A stretch of 45,898 nucleotides of DNA, from assembly GCA_016182415.1 (NCBI GenBank), contig JACPGR010000027.1, forward strand, positions 1 to 45,898. Reading direction: 5' to 3'. Made by a program: the position numbers and the translations under genes. The DNA comes from Candidatus Magasanikiibacteriota bacterium. GTDB taxonomy: Bacteria; Patescibacteriota; Patescibacteriia; Magasanikbacterales; UBA922. Under the pieces are notes generated by a model, which saw nothing but the letters and a program-made list of their open reading frames with translations, was not told where the DNA came from and made no database searches. Position 1 is the stretch's first letter. Every line of letters begins with the position of its first letter. Shown here piece after piece: positions 7,262 to 16,167 of the stretch.

Positions 7262-7672
7262 ATGACAAAAAAAGAATTACTCAAAAATCAGATTGTCTAT
7301 TGGCGCAGTTCGGCGAAAAAAGATTGGAAGACGGCCGAATATTTGTTTTTGGGCAAGTATTATGATGCCTGTTTGTTTTTTTGTCATTTGGCGATTGAGA
7401 AATTACTCAAAGGTATGGTGGTGATCGAGACGAAGGATACGCCACCCTTTATTCATGATTTAGAACGGCTAGCTAAGTTCGCGAATCTCGAATATTCCGC
7501 AGAAGAAAAAAGTCGATTGTTGGAAATTACCGGTTTTCATATTGCCGGTCGCTATAAAGAAGACAAATATGAATTTTATAAAAAATGCACAAAGCCATTT
7601 ACGACACTAAAGTTGGCAATGTGCAAAGAAGTATTCCTATGGCTCGAAAAAGAATTCCAAAAAAAGTCTTAA
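7262..7672 (+). CDS. HEPN-domain protein, copy 2 of a HEPN-MNT pair
   Basis: The 136-residue protein matches copy 1 residue for residue over the first 64 positions except Lys26 to Glu. It then diverges strongly (about half identical) up to the shared FHIAGRYKEDK. The C-terminus is again WLEKE(F/Y)QKK. Divergence confined to the second half may reflect selection for specific pairing with its own MNT, so that the two modules do not cross-neutralise (inference). As in copy 1, no His follows the Arg of GRYKED at Rx4-6H spacing. It overlaps the MNT gene by 34 bases. Confidence 0.85.
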   Translation: MTKKELLKNQIVYWRSSAKKDWKTAEYLFLGKYYDACLFFCHLAIEKLLKGMVVIETKDTPPFIHDLERLAKFANLEYSAEEKSRLLEITGFHIAGRYKEDKYEFYKKCTKPFTTLKLAMCKEVFLWLEKEFQKKS

Positions 7673-7971
7673 AAAAAATTGATGAGTTTGCTCAGACGCT
7701 CAAGAGTGAACAGGTACCGATCACGGGGGTATATTTGTTTGGCTCGTTTGCAAAAGGAAATCCGCACAAATGGAGTGATATCGATGTATGTGTTATTTCG
7801 CCGAATTTCAAAGATTCATGGGAAGCAATGCAATTTCTTTGGCAACGACGTCCTTCTATTACCAACCCCTGCGACCCCCACATCGAACCGGTCGGATATT
7901 CTCCCAAAGCGTTTAAAGAAGGGGGGATGTTGATTGATGAGATCAAACGGTATGGGGTGAAGATTGTGTAG
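7639..7971 (+). CDS. MNT-type nucleotidyltransferase, copy 2
   Basis: The 110-residue protein has GSFAKGNPHKWSDID (GS-x10-DxD) with both metal-binding aspartates. The frame is open 18 codons further upstream, but ATG 7639 gives a protein exactly as long as copy 1, starting MARKRIPKK. Differences from copy 1 cluster in the N-terminal third and around residues 62-80; the C-terminal 27 residues are nearly the same. It is presumed to be the antitoxin of the HEPN protein encoded just upstream. Confidence 0.88.
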   Translation: MARKRIPKKVLKKIDEFAQTLKSEQVPITGVYLFGSFAKGNPHKWSDIDVCVISPNFKDSWEAMQFLWQRRPSITNPCDPHIEPVGYSPKAFKEGGMLIDEIKRYGVKIV

Positions 7972-8034
7972 AGATTACGATGAAGCGAGAACCTTGTATG
8001 AATGTTTCATATAGAGCACAGCATAGTAACTTTC

Positions 8035-8062
8035 TTGAATTTTTCTCTCAGTTATGCTATAC
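8035..8062 (+). promoter_or_regulatory. promoter TTGAAT-N16-TGCTATACT of the decayed AbiEii locus
   Basis: TATACT at 8057-8062 has the TGC extension, and TTGAAT lies 16 bases upstream. The ATG at 8071 is 8 bases after the -10, so the mRNA would have almost no leader. Confidence 0.65.
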
Positions 8063-8070
8063 TTCCTTAT

Positions 8071-8274
8071 ATGTACAATTGGAATACTGATACAACTGAA
8101 CTCAAAAAAGACCCGGAAAAATATGCTATCTGGAAACTGGAACAGCTGGTTAATTTTGGGTTACATGGTGAAAAAATTAGTCGGTCACAATTGACGCGTT
8201 ACTGGGATGAATTGACACTTGATCCAAAGAAAAAAAAGTATCTCTCGTTTCTTTTATGGGGAAAACAATCTTGA
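8071..8274 (+). CDS. small antitoxin-like protein upstream of an AbiEii remnant
   Basis: The 67-residue protein (YNWNTDTTELKKDPEKYAIW...) is of the type often found directly upstream of AbiEii-like nucleotidyltransferases in CPR genomes. By position it matches the gene at 37255. It contains a predicted helix pair (KYAIWKLEQLVNFGL and SQLTRYWDEL) and no membrane segment. The stop overlaps the next start by 19 bases. The function is unproven; a role as regulator or antitoxin is inference. With its partner broken, it may be an orphan. Confidence 0.65.
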   Translation: MYNWNTDTTELKKDPEKYAIWKLEQLVNFGLHGEKISRSQLTRYWDELTLDPKKKKYLSFLLWGKQS

Positions 8275-8740
8275 GTCATCGGCAACAGTTATTTCTTCAG
8301 AAACTCAGTGAACTCCCCGCAGTTACTGATTCTTTTTATTTGTCCGGTGGAACGGCACTCGCTGAGTATTATCTGCACCATCGCTATTCAGAAGATTTGG
8401 ATTTTTTTTCTGAATGTGAGGTGGACGTTCAAGGTATTTTTACTGTGTTGAGTTCAGTGAAAAAAATAATGGGGTTTCAGCTTTTCAACGGCCTCGATCC
8501 AGAGATTATATTGACTTGTATTGCATACTCAAACAACAAGGTTGGTCGCTTGATGATCTCATAAAAAAAGCCCAAATAAAATTTGACTGGTATGTGGATC
8601 TACTGCAGTTGGGAGCTCAGTTTTTGCAGGTAACTGAAGTAAAAGATTTTCCTCGGTTGTTGATTGACTTGCCTGAAGCTGAATGGCAGAGATTTTTTTT
8701 ATCTGAGGCGGAGCAATTGAGAAAACAGGTGCTGGAGTAA
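8256..8740 (+). pseudogene. AbiEii-type nucleotidyltransferase, internally deleted and frameshifted
   Basis: The first reading frame (8256-8564) encodes the catalytic N-terminus, with FYLSGGTALAEYYL and EDLDFF. This is the GG-T-A and DxD-like motif pair of the AbiEii/PF08843 family. Near 8495-8503 homology jumps to another frame, which continues RDYIDLYCILKQQGWSLDD and then a normal family C-terminus to 8740. About 70-90 central residues seem to be missing, judged against the intact relative at 37520. A deletion of non-triplet size explains both the loss and the frame change. The product is probably inactive. Confidence 0.82.
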
Positions 8741-8984
8741 GTTAAGTCGGGGATTATCTTGTATTGCCACTCAGTAATTCACCGAGAGCTGGGGTGTGCG
8801 GATATGATAAACCGGTATCAGTTCCATTGTTTACGAATAAATGGTAAGAAACTAAGTACTTTGAATTAAAATAGATATATATGAGTTCCGTAATTCAAAG
8901 TAATTATTCATTTTTTAATCTTAGTTTTCAGCGTCCCTGTGGACAACTCGACACAAAACACTTAATTTATTTGTGTAAATATTG

Positions 8985-8990
8985 TATACT
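8985..8990 (+). promoter_or_regulatory. -10 element TATACT of the giant surface gene
   Basis: TATACT fits the local promoter style; the -35 (TTAATT at 8962-8967) is poor. It implies a leader of about 195 bases before the ATG at 9192. Confidence 0.5.
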
Positions 8991-9066
8991 AGATATATCT
9001 TAAATTATATTAATACTTTTAACATGTTTTTTTGCGAGGGCACTTATCATGTTCAAAGTACTTTAG

Positions 9067-9097
9067 AGAAGTGATTTTTTTAGTTACTTCTTTTTTT
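9067..9097 (+). terminator. terminator-like hairpin inside the leader of the giant surface gene
   Basis: AGAAGT and ACTTCT pair around a T-rich loop and are followed by T7. The hairpin lies after the predicted promoter and before the gene, so it would act as an attenuator if it functions. The stem is short. Confidence 0.45.
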
Positions 9098-9103
9098 ATT
9101 CCA

Positions 9104-9171
9104 ATCTGAATTTTCCATTCTGGCAATCTTGCTTTTGCAAGTGTGGTCGGTCCGGACAAGAAAGTTCAGAT
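9104..9171 (+). ncRNA. possible structured leader element
   Basis: ATCTGAA (9104-9110) pairs with TTCAGAT (9165-9171) and closes a 68-base domain. Inside are a hairpin CTTGC-TTTT-GCAAG (9128-9141) and a self-complementary GTCCGGAC (9150-9157). It ends 20 bases before the start codon. I cannot match it to a known riboswitch; the fold was judged by eye only. Confidence 0.3.
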
Positions 9172-9191
9172 GTATAAATAATTTATTTCCT

Positions 9192-12100
9192 ATGGCAGAA
9201 ACAATCAAAAATCATTTTATTCGACAACGAATAATATATATGTGTTCCTTGCTTTTGATTGCAGGAGCAATTGGTATCACGTTTTCCTTATTTCAAGTGC
9301 GAAATGCGAGCGCGGCGGTAACTGAAATTACGGTACTCGATAGTATGAGTATGATAGGAAAAGTTAAAGCGGGTGCTACAGTCAATTTAGCAGAAATTTT
9401 GTTAACAGCGAGCGCAGGTGAAACATTGAGTTCTATCAAGTTTACGATTGCCAATGTTGCTGGCGGGGCGACGTCGACTGACTTTCAAAAAGTTATTTTA
9501 AATAAAATAAACAATAGTACTAACGACGTTACTCTTGTTACCTCCACCACGGTGCCGATTACTGTCGACACTGAAATGACCTTGAACGCTGGAGCTAATT
9601 CAATTAGTCCTGCTTTCAGATATGCCTTAGCGCTACAGATGAGTACTTCTTCAGTAGATGGCAGACAGTTTCGATTGGTACTAGATTCCGGGACGGATAC
9701 TTATTTGTTGAGCGCAGGAACAGTCAACGCTGCAGGTTTGACCGGTACGGCGATTACCATCGATAATGTCGCGCCGACCGGAATCGGTGGCGGTCCGACT
9801 ACTGGTTCCACCAATATGCCGATCTTTGTGTTTATCAATCGATCCTTTAGTGAAAGATTGCTCTCGACTACTGTGAATACCACTACAGTCAGTTTGCAAA
9901 CCAACACCGGCAATACCCAAAATGGAGCGCCGACTGGATCCAATCTATGTAATAGCGTGGCACTTGCGACGACTACTGTTGTTGCGGATACTATTCAATG
10001 TGAACATATGGCGGATGCTATTCCACTGACGACTTCGACATGGTATACATTTACGATTAGCACCAGTACGACTGATATGGCCGGAAATGCATTAGCCACG
10101 GCGGTTACGAGCACATTCCAGACAGGGGATTTCAATGCAAGCATCAATACCACGCCGCCTAATATTACGGAGAGCAACCCCAGTCCGGGTTTTCAAAATT
10201 TTTCAATCAATGGAAATTTGGCTGCTTCTTTGGCTTTTCCGAATATGTCTGTCAGTGGCGCTGGTTCTATTACCAGTACGGAAAATGTCCTTCTCCAGAC
10301 TGCCAGTTTTGGCCAGCCTACCGGATCTAATATCTGTTTGAGTGGCGGTTGTGCGCTAAGCTGGAGCTCTGATACTAAGACCCTCACTATCAATCCTACC
10401 GCGAATCTTACGGCCTCTACCGATTATATTTTGACTCTCAAAAAGACGATTACGAATAGTGGCGGTATCGCGCTCAATGGCGGTACGACAGATCATATCG
10501 TAAATTTTCGAACAGCAAGCGGAGTTGATAGTACTGCTCCGACGATTACTCAGACGCAGCCGGCTCATGGTGCGACTAATGTAGAACTTAATAAGCAAGC
10601 CATGTCCGTGTTCTTTTCGGAAAACATGGATCCTTCTACGATCAATTCTTCGACAGTCTTCGCATTTATTGATGTGAATACCAATGCGGTATACGACGCT
10701 GGCGTGGATCTCAATATGCTTAGTGAAAATCTCGCTAACTTACTCTATGACCAAGCCCAACAAACTGTTTTTCTTGGCTTTAAGTCGCTTCTTACCACAA
10801 GCACCCAATTTTGTGCTGCTATTATCGGTGGCGCGAGCGGAGTGAAAGACACCGTGGGACTCCCTGTGGCTGTATCAGCAAACAAATGTTTCGTAACCAC
10901 TGCTCAAGCTTTTTCAGCGATCGCCCCAACTCTTATGTTTGCCGATGCAGATAACTTTCGGATGTGGATTCAATTTGATAGGCCAGTAAATCCGACTGAC
11001 GCGGTTGACAAAACTAAGTATTCTGTTGAAGTTCCGGTTAATACACAGATCAATTTAGCTACAGTTGATGTGATTTATCGCCCGGAAGCGAATGCAGTTG
11101 AAATGACTGGTCTCGGCGTCAGTTCTGCCGGCAGTCCTCAATTCAAAGTAACCGTAACTGGTGTTCGCGATATTAGTGGCACGCAGACGATAGTAGCCAA
11201 TGGCACGACCAATGTGGCTCAAGGAATCATCCAAAGTTCAGATCAAACTGGTGGCTTTGTGGGCGGATTTGAAAAACCTGATTTTAGTCAAACGAATTTT
11301 GCTACCTTTTGGGAAAAACCCGAGCGTTGTTCTCCTCGTACCATAATTACCAGTGTGACGACTACGTTCGAGTGTGAGTTTCCGAGTCCGGCCAGTTTGG
11401 CCGTGGGCTCTACCTTTATTCTTACCATACCTGCAGGATTTGGAGTTGGGAGTGCGGCCATTATTTCTACGAGCACTTCTTTTATGAACAAAGATATCAA
11501 TGGTCCTGGCGCTAATACGACATGGCTCACAACGATTGCGACCAATACTACTGCCAACACAATTACTCTTACAACTGGCGGTGGAACGATTGCTTCAGGT
11601 GATCATATTAAATTTGAATTGAGTGGTATCGTCAATAGTTCAGCTGCCGGTGAGAAGTCAGTTTCGATTGTTATTAAAGATGGCAGTGGTGTAAAGCAGG
11701 GTGGCACGATTACGACCGCCCCCTTTATGCTCGGCGTGGGCGGAGTAAGGACAATTTCAGGAAAAGTCTGTAAAGGGGCTTCTAGTACCTCAACTTGTGG
11801 CGGAAGCGACACTGCTGTATCCGGAGCAAAAATATTTTGTGATTCCTTTGGCGGCTTTGGATCTACTGCGACGATGTCCGGTCATCAGGAAACTACTAGT
11901 GATAATAGTGGCAACTGGACTATCTCCAATTTGAGCGATGGGGAGTATGGTTGCGGTATTATGCCGGATCCGACGGTCCTAAATGAGATGAGTGGCGGCA
12001 GTGATTTCAAAAAAGTATTTATGAGCGAAGGAAATAAGACGGGTGTTGATTTTCGCTTTACGGATCTATCATCCACCGGGAAGTCTTTAACAGTAAATAT

Positions 12101-15100
12101 CACAAGTGGTGTAGCTCTTGCAAATGAACAATTAGATGTTTTTTGTCATGCTGGATCATTTGATTTCAATTTTTCCGCGCCGATCATGAAACTTGTTACC
12201 TTGGATGGCAGCGGTGCCGGATCTGCTACGATCAAACTTCAGCCGGGAAAGACCTATGAATGTGGAGTAGGTCCGCACATGGACTTTTCTTCTATGACCA
12301 ATGGGGGTCCACCACCGGTGCCGGACTTCAAATTTATGCCGCCGAAATCAACTCAGGTGGTGGTTCCAAGCGCGACGAATCCTGATGCAATTACCTTTGC
12401 CTTAACTATTGCCGGAAATTCGATTACTGGCACAGTAACTGATGGAACCACGGGTATCGGCAATGTCTTTGTCCACGCCGCGCCTATGGGTTGTTTTGAT
12501 GCCACGAGCGGTGTTGGAAAAGATTGTTTCGGAGGTTTTGCCCAAACCAAATCAAATGGAACCTTTACCCTTAATGTATCTCCCGGTGTGTATGAAGTGG
12601 GAGCAGACGCTCCCGGTATGCCACCGAGCGAGCCTGTTTCAATCACCGTTACCACCGATGGAACAGTCTTAAAAAATGGCACTGCAGTAGGTGGAGACGG
12701 ACTTACCTTAAAAATGATCAAATCATCGGTGACTATTGCCGGCGTGATAAAAGATGAATCCGGCAGCGGAATCAAATATGCACATGTGAGCGGAGAAAAA
12801 ATAGCTGATGCTGGTACTTGTAGCAGTTTTACACCAGTGGGCGGTTTTCGAGATTCACCCACCGATAGCTCGGGAAATTATACCCTCTATGTCTCAAACG
12901 GTACCTGGCGTGTGGTGGCTTTCTCTCCCTCCTATGGACAGGTTGGTTGTAAAGTGGTGACTGTTTCAGGAGGCACTTCGCAAAGTGGTCAGGACATTCA
13001 GGCTTCTGCCAGCAGCTTTAAGACAATTTCCGGAACTGCGAAGGCTGGCGCCTTTATCTCAGCATTTGGAGCTAATGGTGGCAATAATACGCAGGCTGAT
13101 AATTCAGGAACCTATTCCCTGAAAGTAACTGCAGGTATTTATACGATGGATTGTTTCGCGCATGGAGTCGGACCCTGTGGTTTTCAAGAAAATGTCAATG
13201 CAAGCAGTGCTGATCAAACGGTTAATTTTGGCGCGACAGTAGATACCGGTACAGTGAGTGTTACGATTACGGGTATTAGTGATGCGTTTGTGGATGTTCG
13301 TAATTCGAGCGGTCGCGGATCCGGTAGCGGACAAGGCAACGCAGGCCTCTATACCATCACCGTGCCAACCGGTACCTATACTGTGCGAGCCGGTGGTCCA
13401 AAATATGGTGAGTTGTGTGCCGGTCAAACAGTAACGGTTACATCTGGTCAGACCTCGTCGGTAACCTGTAGTCCACCGTCAACGCTTCGAACAGTGGCAG
13501 GGCGAATTACCGATGGGACAAACAACATGGCTGGCGCGACCGTGAAATTCATCAATAATACGACCAAAGAAAGTTTTATCATGACAACCGATGCTCAAGG
13601 CAGTTCAAGTAACAACTTGTCCGCCACCAATGTTCCCGATGGCACCTATACGATTGTCTCTTCAAAGCAAGGCTATGAACCTGGGTCTACCACCGCGACA
13701 GTCTTGGGTGGCAATCTTACCTTAAGCAGTCCGATCACCATGATTCAAGCAACTGGTGCTAATGGCACTTTTGTCTCAACTACGGTGCAAGCGGATGGAT
13801 CAAATTATGCCGGAAGTGCAAAAGTGATTGCCACTAAGTCTGGCAAAACAGTGGTCGCTGATATAGACAAAACCACTGGCATTGCAAGTCTCCCTTTGAC
13901 CAATGGCGCATGGACCGTGAAAGCAGTGGGAGATAATGGGAAGCAATCAGCTGAAACGACCGTAACAGTAGCAACAGGTTCTTTGAGTGGTAGCGCGCCG
14001 ACTCTGTCACTTTCCACTAGTATTACTGGCTTTAGCGCGGTCAATGAAAGTAAGACTATTTCACCCAAGACCGGCGGACTGTTTACTGCAGACAACGTGT
14101 CAGGACTCGAGGTAAATATTCCCGGTTCAACACTGCATACGACCGACTCCAATACCGGTAAAGTTGAAATCAAGACCGATCCGACAATAGCGGCGATTGA
14201 TCCGGGTGAAGGGTTGGCTATGGTCGGGGCAACTGGCTATGATATTACACCTAAAGATTCCAATGGTAATCCACTTGGTAAAACATTATATGGTGATGCG
14301 GTTACCATTACCATTCCTTATACTGATGCCGATGTGACCACGGCCGGGGTAGATGAAACCAAATTGACGGTGGCTTCACTCAATGCAAATGGTGAATTTG
14401 AGACTTTCCCTACAGTTGTGGACACGACGAATAACCTATTGGTCGCTCAAGTAACTCATTTTTCGAGCTTCGGCGTGGTGGGCGGAACAGCTACCGTGGC
14501 TGCAACTCCGGCATCACCCAGTCCTTCAGGCGGTGGCTCAAGTCCTATCACCGCAACAACAGCTCCCACTGTTCCTAAAGTTGTATCATCTACCGAATCC
14601 AAAACTATTGATCAGGCAGTCGAGGTGAGTAAAGCAACTTCTATTGTGATGGGTGCTTCGAGTCACACCGTTACCGTTTCAAGTGCAACAGCTGATGTAG
14701 CTACTGTTAGCATCGCGTCAACACCAGTAACCACGACAATTAAAAAGGGAGAAACCAAAGATGTGGATACCAATGCCGACGGATATGCCAATATACAAGT
14801 AAGCTATTATGGTCTTGACACCAATGGCAAAGCAGTCTTTAGATTCGTTACTATTTCAGACGAAGGTGAACGCAGCGGTCCGATGACGATTAATGATGGC
14901 CAATACTCAAGCGCTCTTACCTCAGTACTCTTGAGTATTACTGCGACAGGCGCTACGGAAATGATGATTTCAAGTTCATCCGCATTTACTGGTGCCAAAT
15001 ATATTCCGTATACGGCGACAAGCACCTGGATTTTAAGCACCGGAAATGGCATAAAAACTGTATATGTAAAATTAAAATCAGCTTCAGCAGGGACTGTAAC

Positions 15101-16067
15101 TATTTCTGATACTATCACACTGACAGGTCAGGGTATCGAACAAAAGGAGCCTGAAGAACCTAAGACTAAGTCTAAAGTTCAAGTTACGTGTTCGCTTGAA
15201 ATAGGCAAAGCCTATAAGACACAAAATTCGCCGACAGTGTACTATATTAGCAAACCATTTGGCGCAGGTACTGTTTGTGTCAAACGTCCTTTTAGCAAAG
15301 CTGAAATATTCTTTACCTATTTTTCCACATGGACTGAGGTGAAGACCATCTCTCAAGCAAGTCTTGATGCCATTGCAAAAGATTCTCTTGGCTTTATGCC
15401 TCTTGGACCAAAATACAGTCCAAAATATGGTGCGCTTATCAAGTCGGTAGATAGTCCTCAAGTCTATTTACTCGTAGATGGCAAACGACGTTGGATTGAT
15501 AGTGAAAACACATTTATGTCCTTTGGGTATTCATGGGATTGGATTGAGGATGTACATGAAGATTTGATTACAAACGTAAGCGACGGCGGAGCAATCACCA
15601 AAGATACTGGATACCCAAGCGGACTCCTTATCAAATATGCAGGTAATCCAAAAGTGTATCTCCTCGCTCCTCATCAGACCAAGTCCGGCAAACTTATGAA
15701 GAAACATGTGAAAGATATGCAGACCTTTGATACACTTGGTTACCGATGGGATCGTATTGTTACTGTTCCAAGTTCGGTAAGCTTTGATGATGGTGAACAA
15801 TTAGTAAATACCCCAACAGTTAAGGGCGTCAAAGTAAGTGCAGGCCATACCTTTACACTCAATTTGAGTGCGGGTAGCTCGGGCGCAGAGGTCAAAGCGC
15901 TTCAACTCAAACTCCAAAATCTCGGGTATCTGTCAAAAGATGTGAACGTAACCGGTTACTATGGTCCGGCCACTACCCAAGCGGTACGGAAATTTCAAAC
16001 CGCACAAGGTATTCAGGCGCTTGGTATTGTGGGTCCAAGCACGAGAAATGCCTTAAATAGTTTGTAA
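9192..16067 (+). CDS. giant secreted multidomain surface protein with C-terminal peptidoglycan-binding domain
   Basis: The 2291-residue protein has a signal peptide: charged start, hydrophobic core at about 19-38, likely cleavage after NASA. It then has an Ig-like N-terminal part, including two SbsA/Big_5-like modules (for example QPAHGATNVELNK then FSENMDPSTI). A long series of carboxypeptidase-regulatory-like folds follows (ISGTVTDGTTGIGNVFV, DSSGNYTLYVSNGTWRV). Towards the end, near 2000-2200, is a repeat of the type GALIKSVDSPQVYLLVDGKR seen in other CPR surface proteins. The last 70 residues are a PG_binding_1 domain (GAEVKALQLKLQNLGYL...YGPATTQAVRKFQ), which suggests cell-wall attachment. 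Thr and Ser are very abundant, so heavy O-glycosylation is possible. ATG 9192 was chosen because it directly precedes the signal peptide. Confidence 0.85.
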   Translation: MAETIKNHFIRQRIIYMCSLLLIAGAIGITFSLFQVRNASAAVTEITVLDSMSMIGKVKAGATVNLAEILLTASAGETLSSIKFTIANVAGGATSTDFQKVILNKINNSTNDVTLVTSTTVPITVDTEMTLNAGANSISPAFRYALALQMSTSSVDGRQFRLVLDSGTDTYLLSAGTVNAAGLTGTAITIDNVAPTGIGGGPTTGSTNMPIFVFINRSFSERLLSTTVNTTTVSLQTNTGNTQNGAPTGSNLCNSVALATTTVVADTIQCEHMADAIPLTTSTWYTFTISTSTTDMAGNALATAVTSTFQTGDFNASINTTPPNITESNPSPGFQNFSINGNLAASLAFPNMSVSGAGSITSTENVLLQTASFGQPTGSNICLSGGCALSWSSDTKTLTINPTANLTASTDYILTLKKTITNSGGIALNGGTTDHIVNFRTASGVDSTAPTITQTQPAHGATNVELNKQAMSVFFSENMDPSTINSSTVFAFIDVNTNAVYDAGVDLNMLSENLANLLYDQAQQTVFLGFKSLLTTSTQFCAAIIGGASGVKDTVGLPVAVSANKCFVTTAQAFSAIAPTLMFADADNFRMWIQFDRPVNPTDAVDKTKYSVEVPVNTQINLATVDVIYRPEANAVEMTGLGVSSAGSPQFKVTVTGVRDISGTQTIVANGTTNVAQGIIQSSDQTGGFVGGFEKPDFSQTNFATFWEKPERCSPRTIITSVTTTFECEFPSPASLAVGSTFILTIPAGFGVGSAAIISTSTSFMNKDINGPGANTTWLTTIATNTTANTITLTTGGGTIASGDHIKFELSGIVNSSAAGEKSVSIVIKDGSGVKQGGTITTAPFMLGVGGVRTISGKVCKGASSTSTCGGSDTAVSGAKIFCDSFGGFGSTATMSGHQETTSDNSGNWTISNLSDGEYGCGIMPDPTVLNEMSGGSDFKKVFMSEGNKTGVDFRFTDLSSTGKSLTVNITSGVALANEQLDVFCHAGSFDFNFSAPIMKLVTLDGSGAGSATIKLQPGKTYECGVGPHMDFSSMTNGGPPPVPDFKFMPPKSTQVVVPSATNPDAITFALTIAGNSITGTVTDGTTGIGNVFVHAAPMGCFDATSGVGKDCFGGFAQTKSNGTFTLNVSPGVYEVGADAPGMPPSEPVSITVTTDGTVLKNGTAVGGDGLTLKMIKSSVTIAGVIKDESGSGIKYAHVSGEKIADAGTCSSFTPVGGFRDSPTDSSGNYTLYVSNGTWRVVAFSPSYGQVGCKVVTVSGGTSQSGQDIQASASSFKTISGTAKAGAFISAFGANGGNNTQADNSGTYSLKVTAGIYTMDCFAHGVGPCGFQENVNASSADQTVNFGATVDTGTVSVTITGISDAFVDVRNSSGRGSGSGQGNAGLYTITVPTGTYTVRAGGPKYGELCAGQTVTVTSGQTSSVTCSPPSTLRTVAGRITDGTNNMAGATVKFINNTTKESFIMTTDAQGSSSNNLSATNVPDGTYTIVSSKQGYEPGSTTATVLGGNLTLSSPITMIQATGANGTFVSTTVQADGSNYAGSAKVIATKSGKTVVADIDKTTGIASLPLTNGAWTVKAVGDNGKQSAETTVTVATGSLSGSAPTLSLSTSITGFSAVNESKTISPKTGGLFTADNVSGLEVNIPGSTLHTTDSNTGKVEIKTDPTIAAIDPGEGLAMVGATGYDITPKDSNGNPLGKTLYGDAVTITIPYTDADVTTAGVDETKLTVASLNANGEFETFPTVVDTTNNLLVAQVTHFSSFGVVGGTATVAATPASPSPSGGGSSPITATTAPTVPKVVSSTESKTIDQAVEVSKATSIVMGASSHTVTVSSATADVATVSIASTPVTTTIKKGETKDVDTNADGYANIQVSYYGLDTNGKAVFRFVTISDEGERSGPMTINDGQYSSALTSVLLSITATGATEMMISSSSAFTGAKYIPYTATSTWILSTGNGIKTVYVKLKSASAGTVTISDTITLTGQGIEQKEPEEPKTKSKVQVTCSLEIGKAYKTQNSPTVYYISKPFGAGTVCVKRPFSKAEIFFTYFSTWTEVKTISQASLDAIAKDSLGFMPLGPKYSPKYGALIKSVDSPQVYLLVDGKRRWIDSENTFMSFGYSWDWIEDVHEDLITNVSDGGAITKDTGYPSGLLIKYAGNPKVYLLAPHQTKSGKLMKKHVKDMQTFDTLGYRWDRIVTVPSSVSFDDGEQLVNTPTVKGVKVSAGHTFTLNLSAGSSGAEVKALQLKLQNLGYLSKDVNVTGYYGPATTQAVRKFQTAQGIQALGIVGPSTRNALNSL

Positions 16068-16081
16068 GACATATCAACATG

Positions 16082-16109
16082 AAAAGACGGCTCATGCGAG
16101 TCGTCTTTT
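16082..16109 (+). terminator. intrinsic terminator after the giant surface gene
   Basis: AAAAGACG and CGTCTTTT form the stem (16082-16089/16102-16109), and the loop side arms GCT/AGT extend it partly. The stop codon is 14 bases upstream. Confidence 0.8.
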
Positions 16110-16124
16110 ATGTATAGTGTATGA

Positions 16125-16153
16125 TTGACAAATTTTTTTAAATATGCCATACT
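16125..16153 (+). promoter_or_regulatory. rnpB promoter TTGACA-N17-TGCCATACT
   Basis: TTGACA at 16125-16130 and CATACT at 16148-16153 are 17 bases apart, with a TGC extension. The expected start near 16160 lies just before the first RNase P stem. Confidence 0.8.
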
Positions 16154-16167
16154 TTTGTTGTTCATTA

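Larger units (their letters stand above)
7262..7971 (+). repeat. segmental duplication, copy 2 (partner 5618-6327)
   Basis: Direct repeat of the HEPN-MNT module with high identity at both ends and a diverged centre. The stop codon falls in the same context in both copies (GATTGTGTAG followed by GATT after one base change). Confidence 0.9.
8741..9191. other. 451-bp leader and spacer before the giant surface gene
   Basis: There is no gene here. The stretch holds a 10-bp-arm inverted repeat (8859-8868/8891-8900, CTTTGAATTA), a -10 element at 8985-8990, a terminator-like hairpin at 9067-9097 and a foldable segment at 9104-9171. The rest is A/T-rich and unremarkable. Confidence 0.6.

Noticed and set aside
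12353-12862. 169-codon minus-strand ORF
   Set aside because: Antisense shadow of the giant surface gene, with no promoter, start context or recognisable motif.
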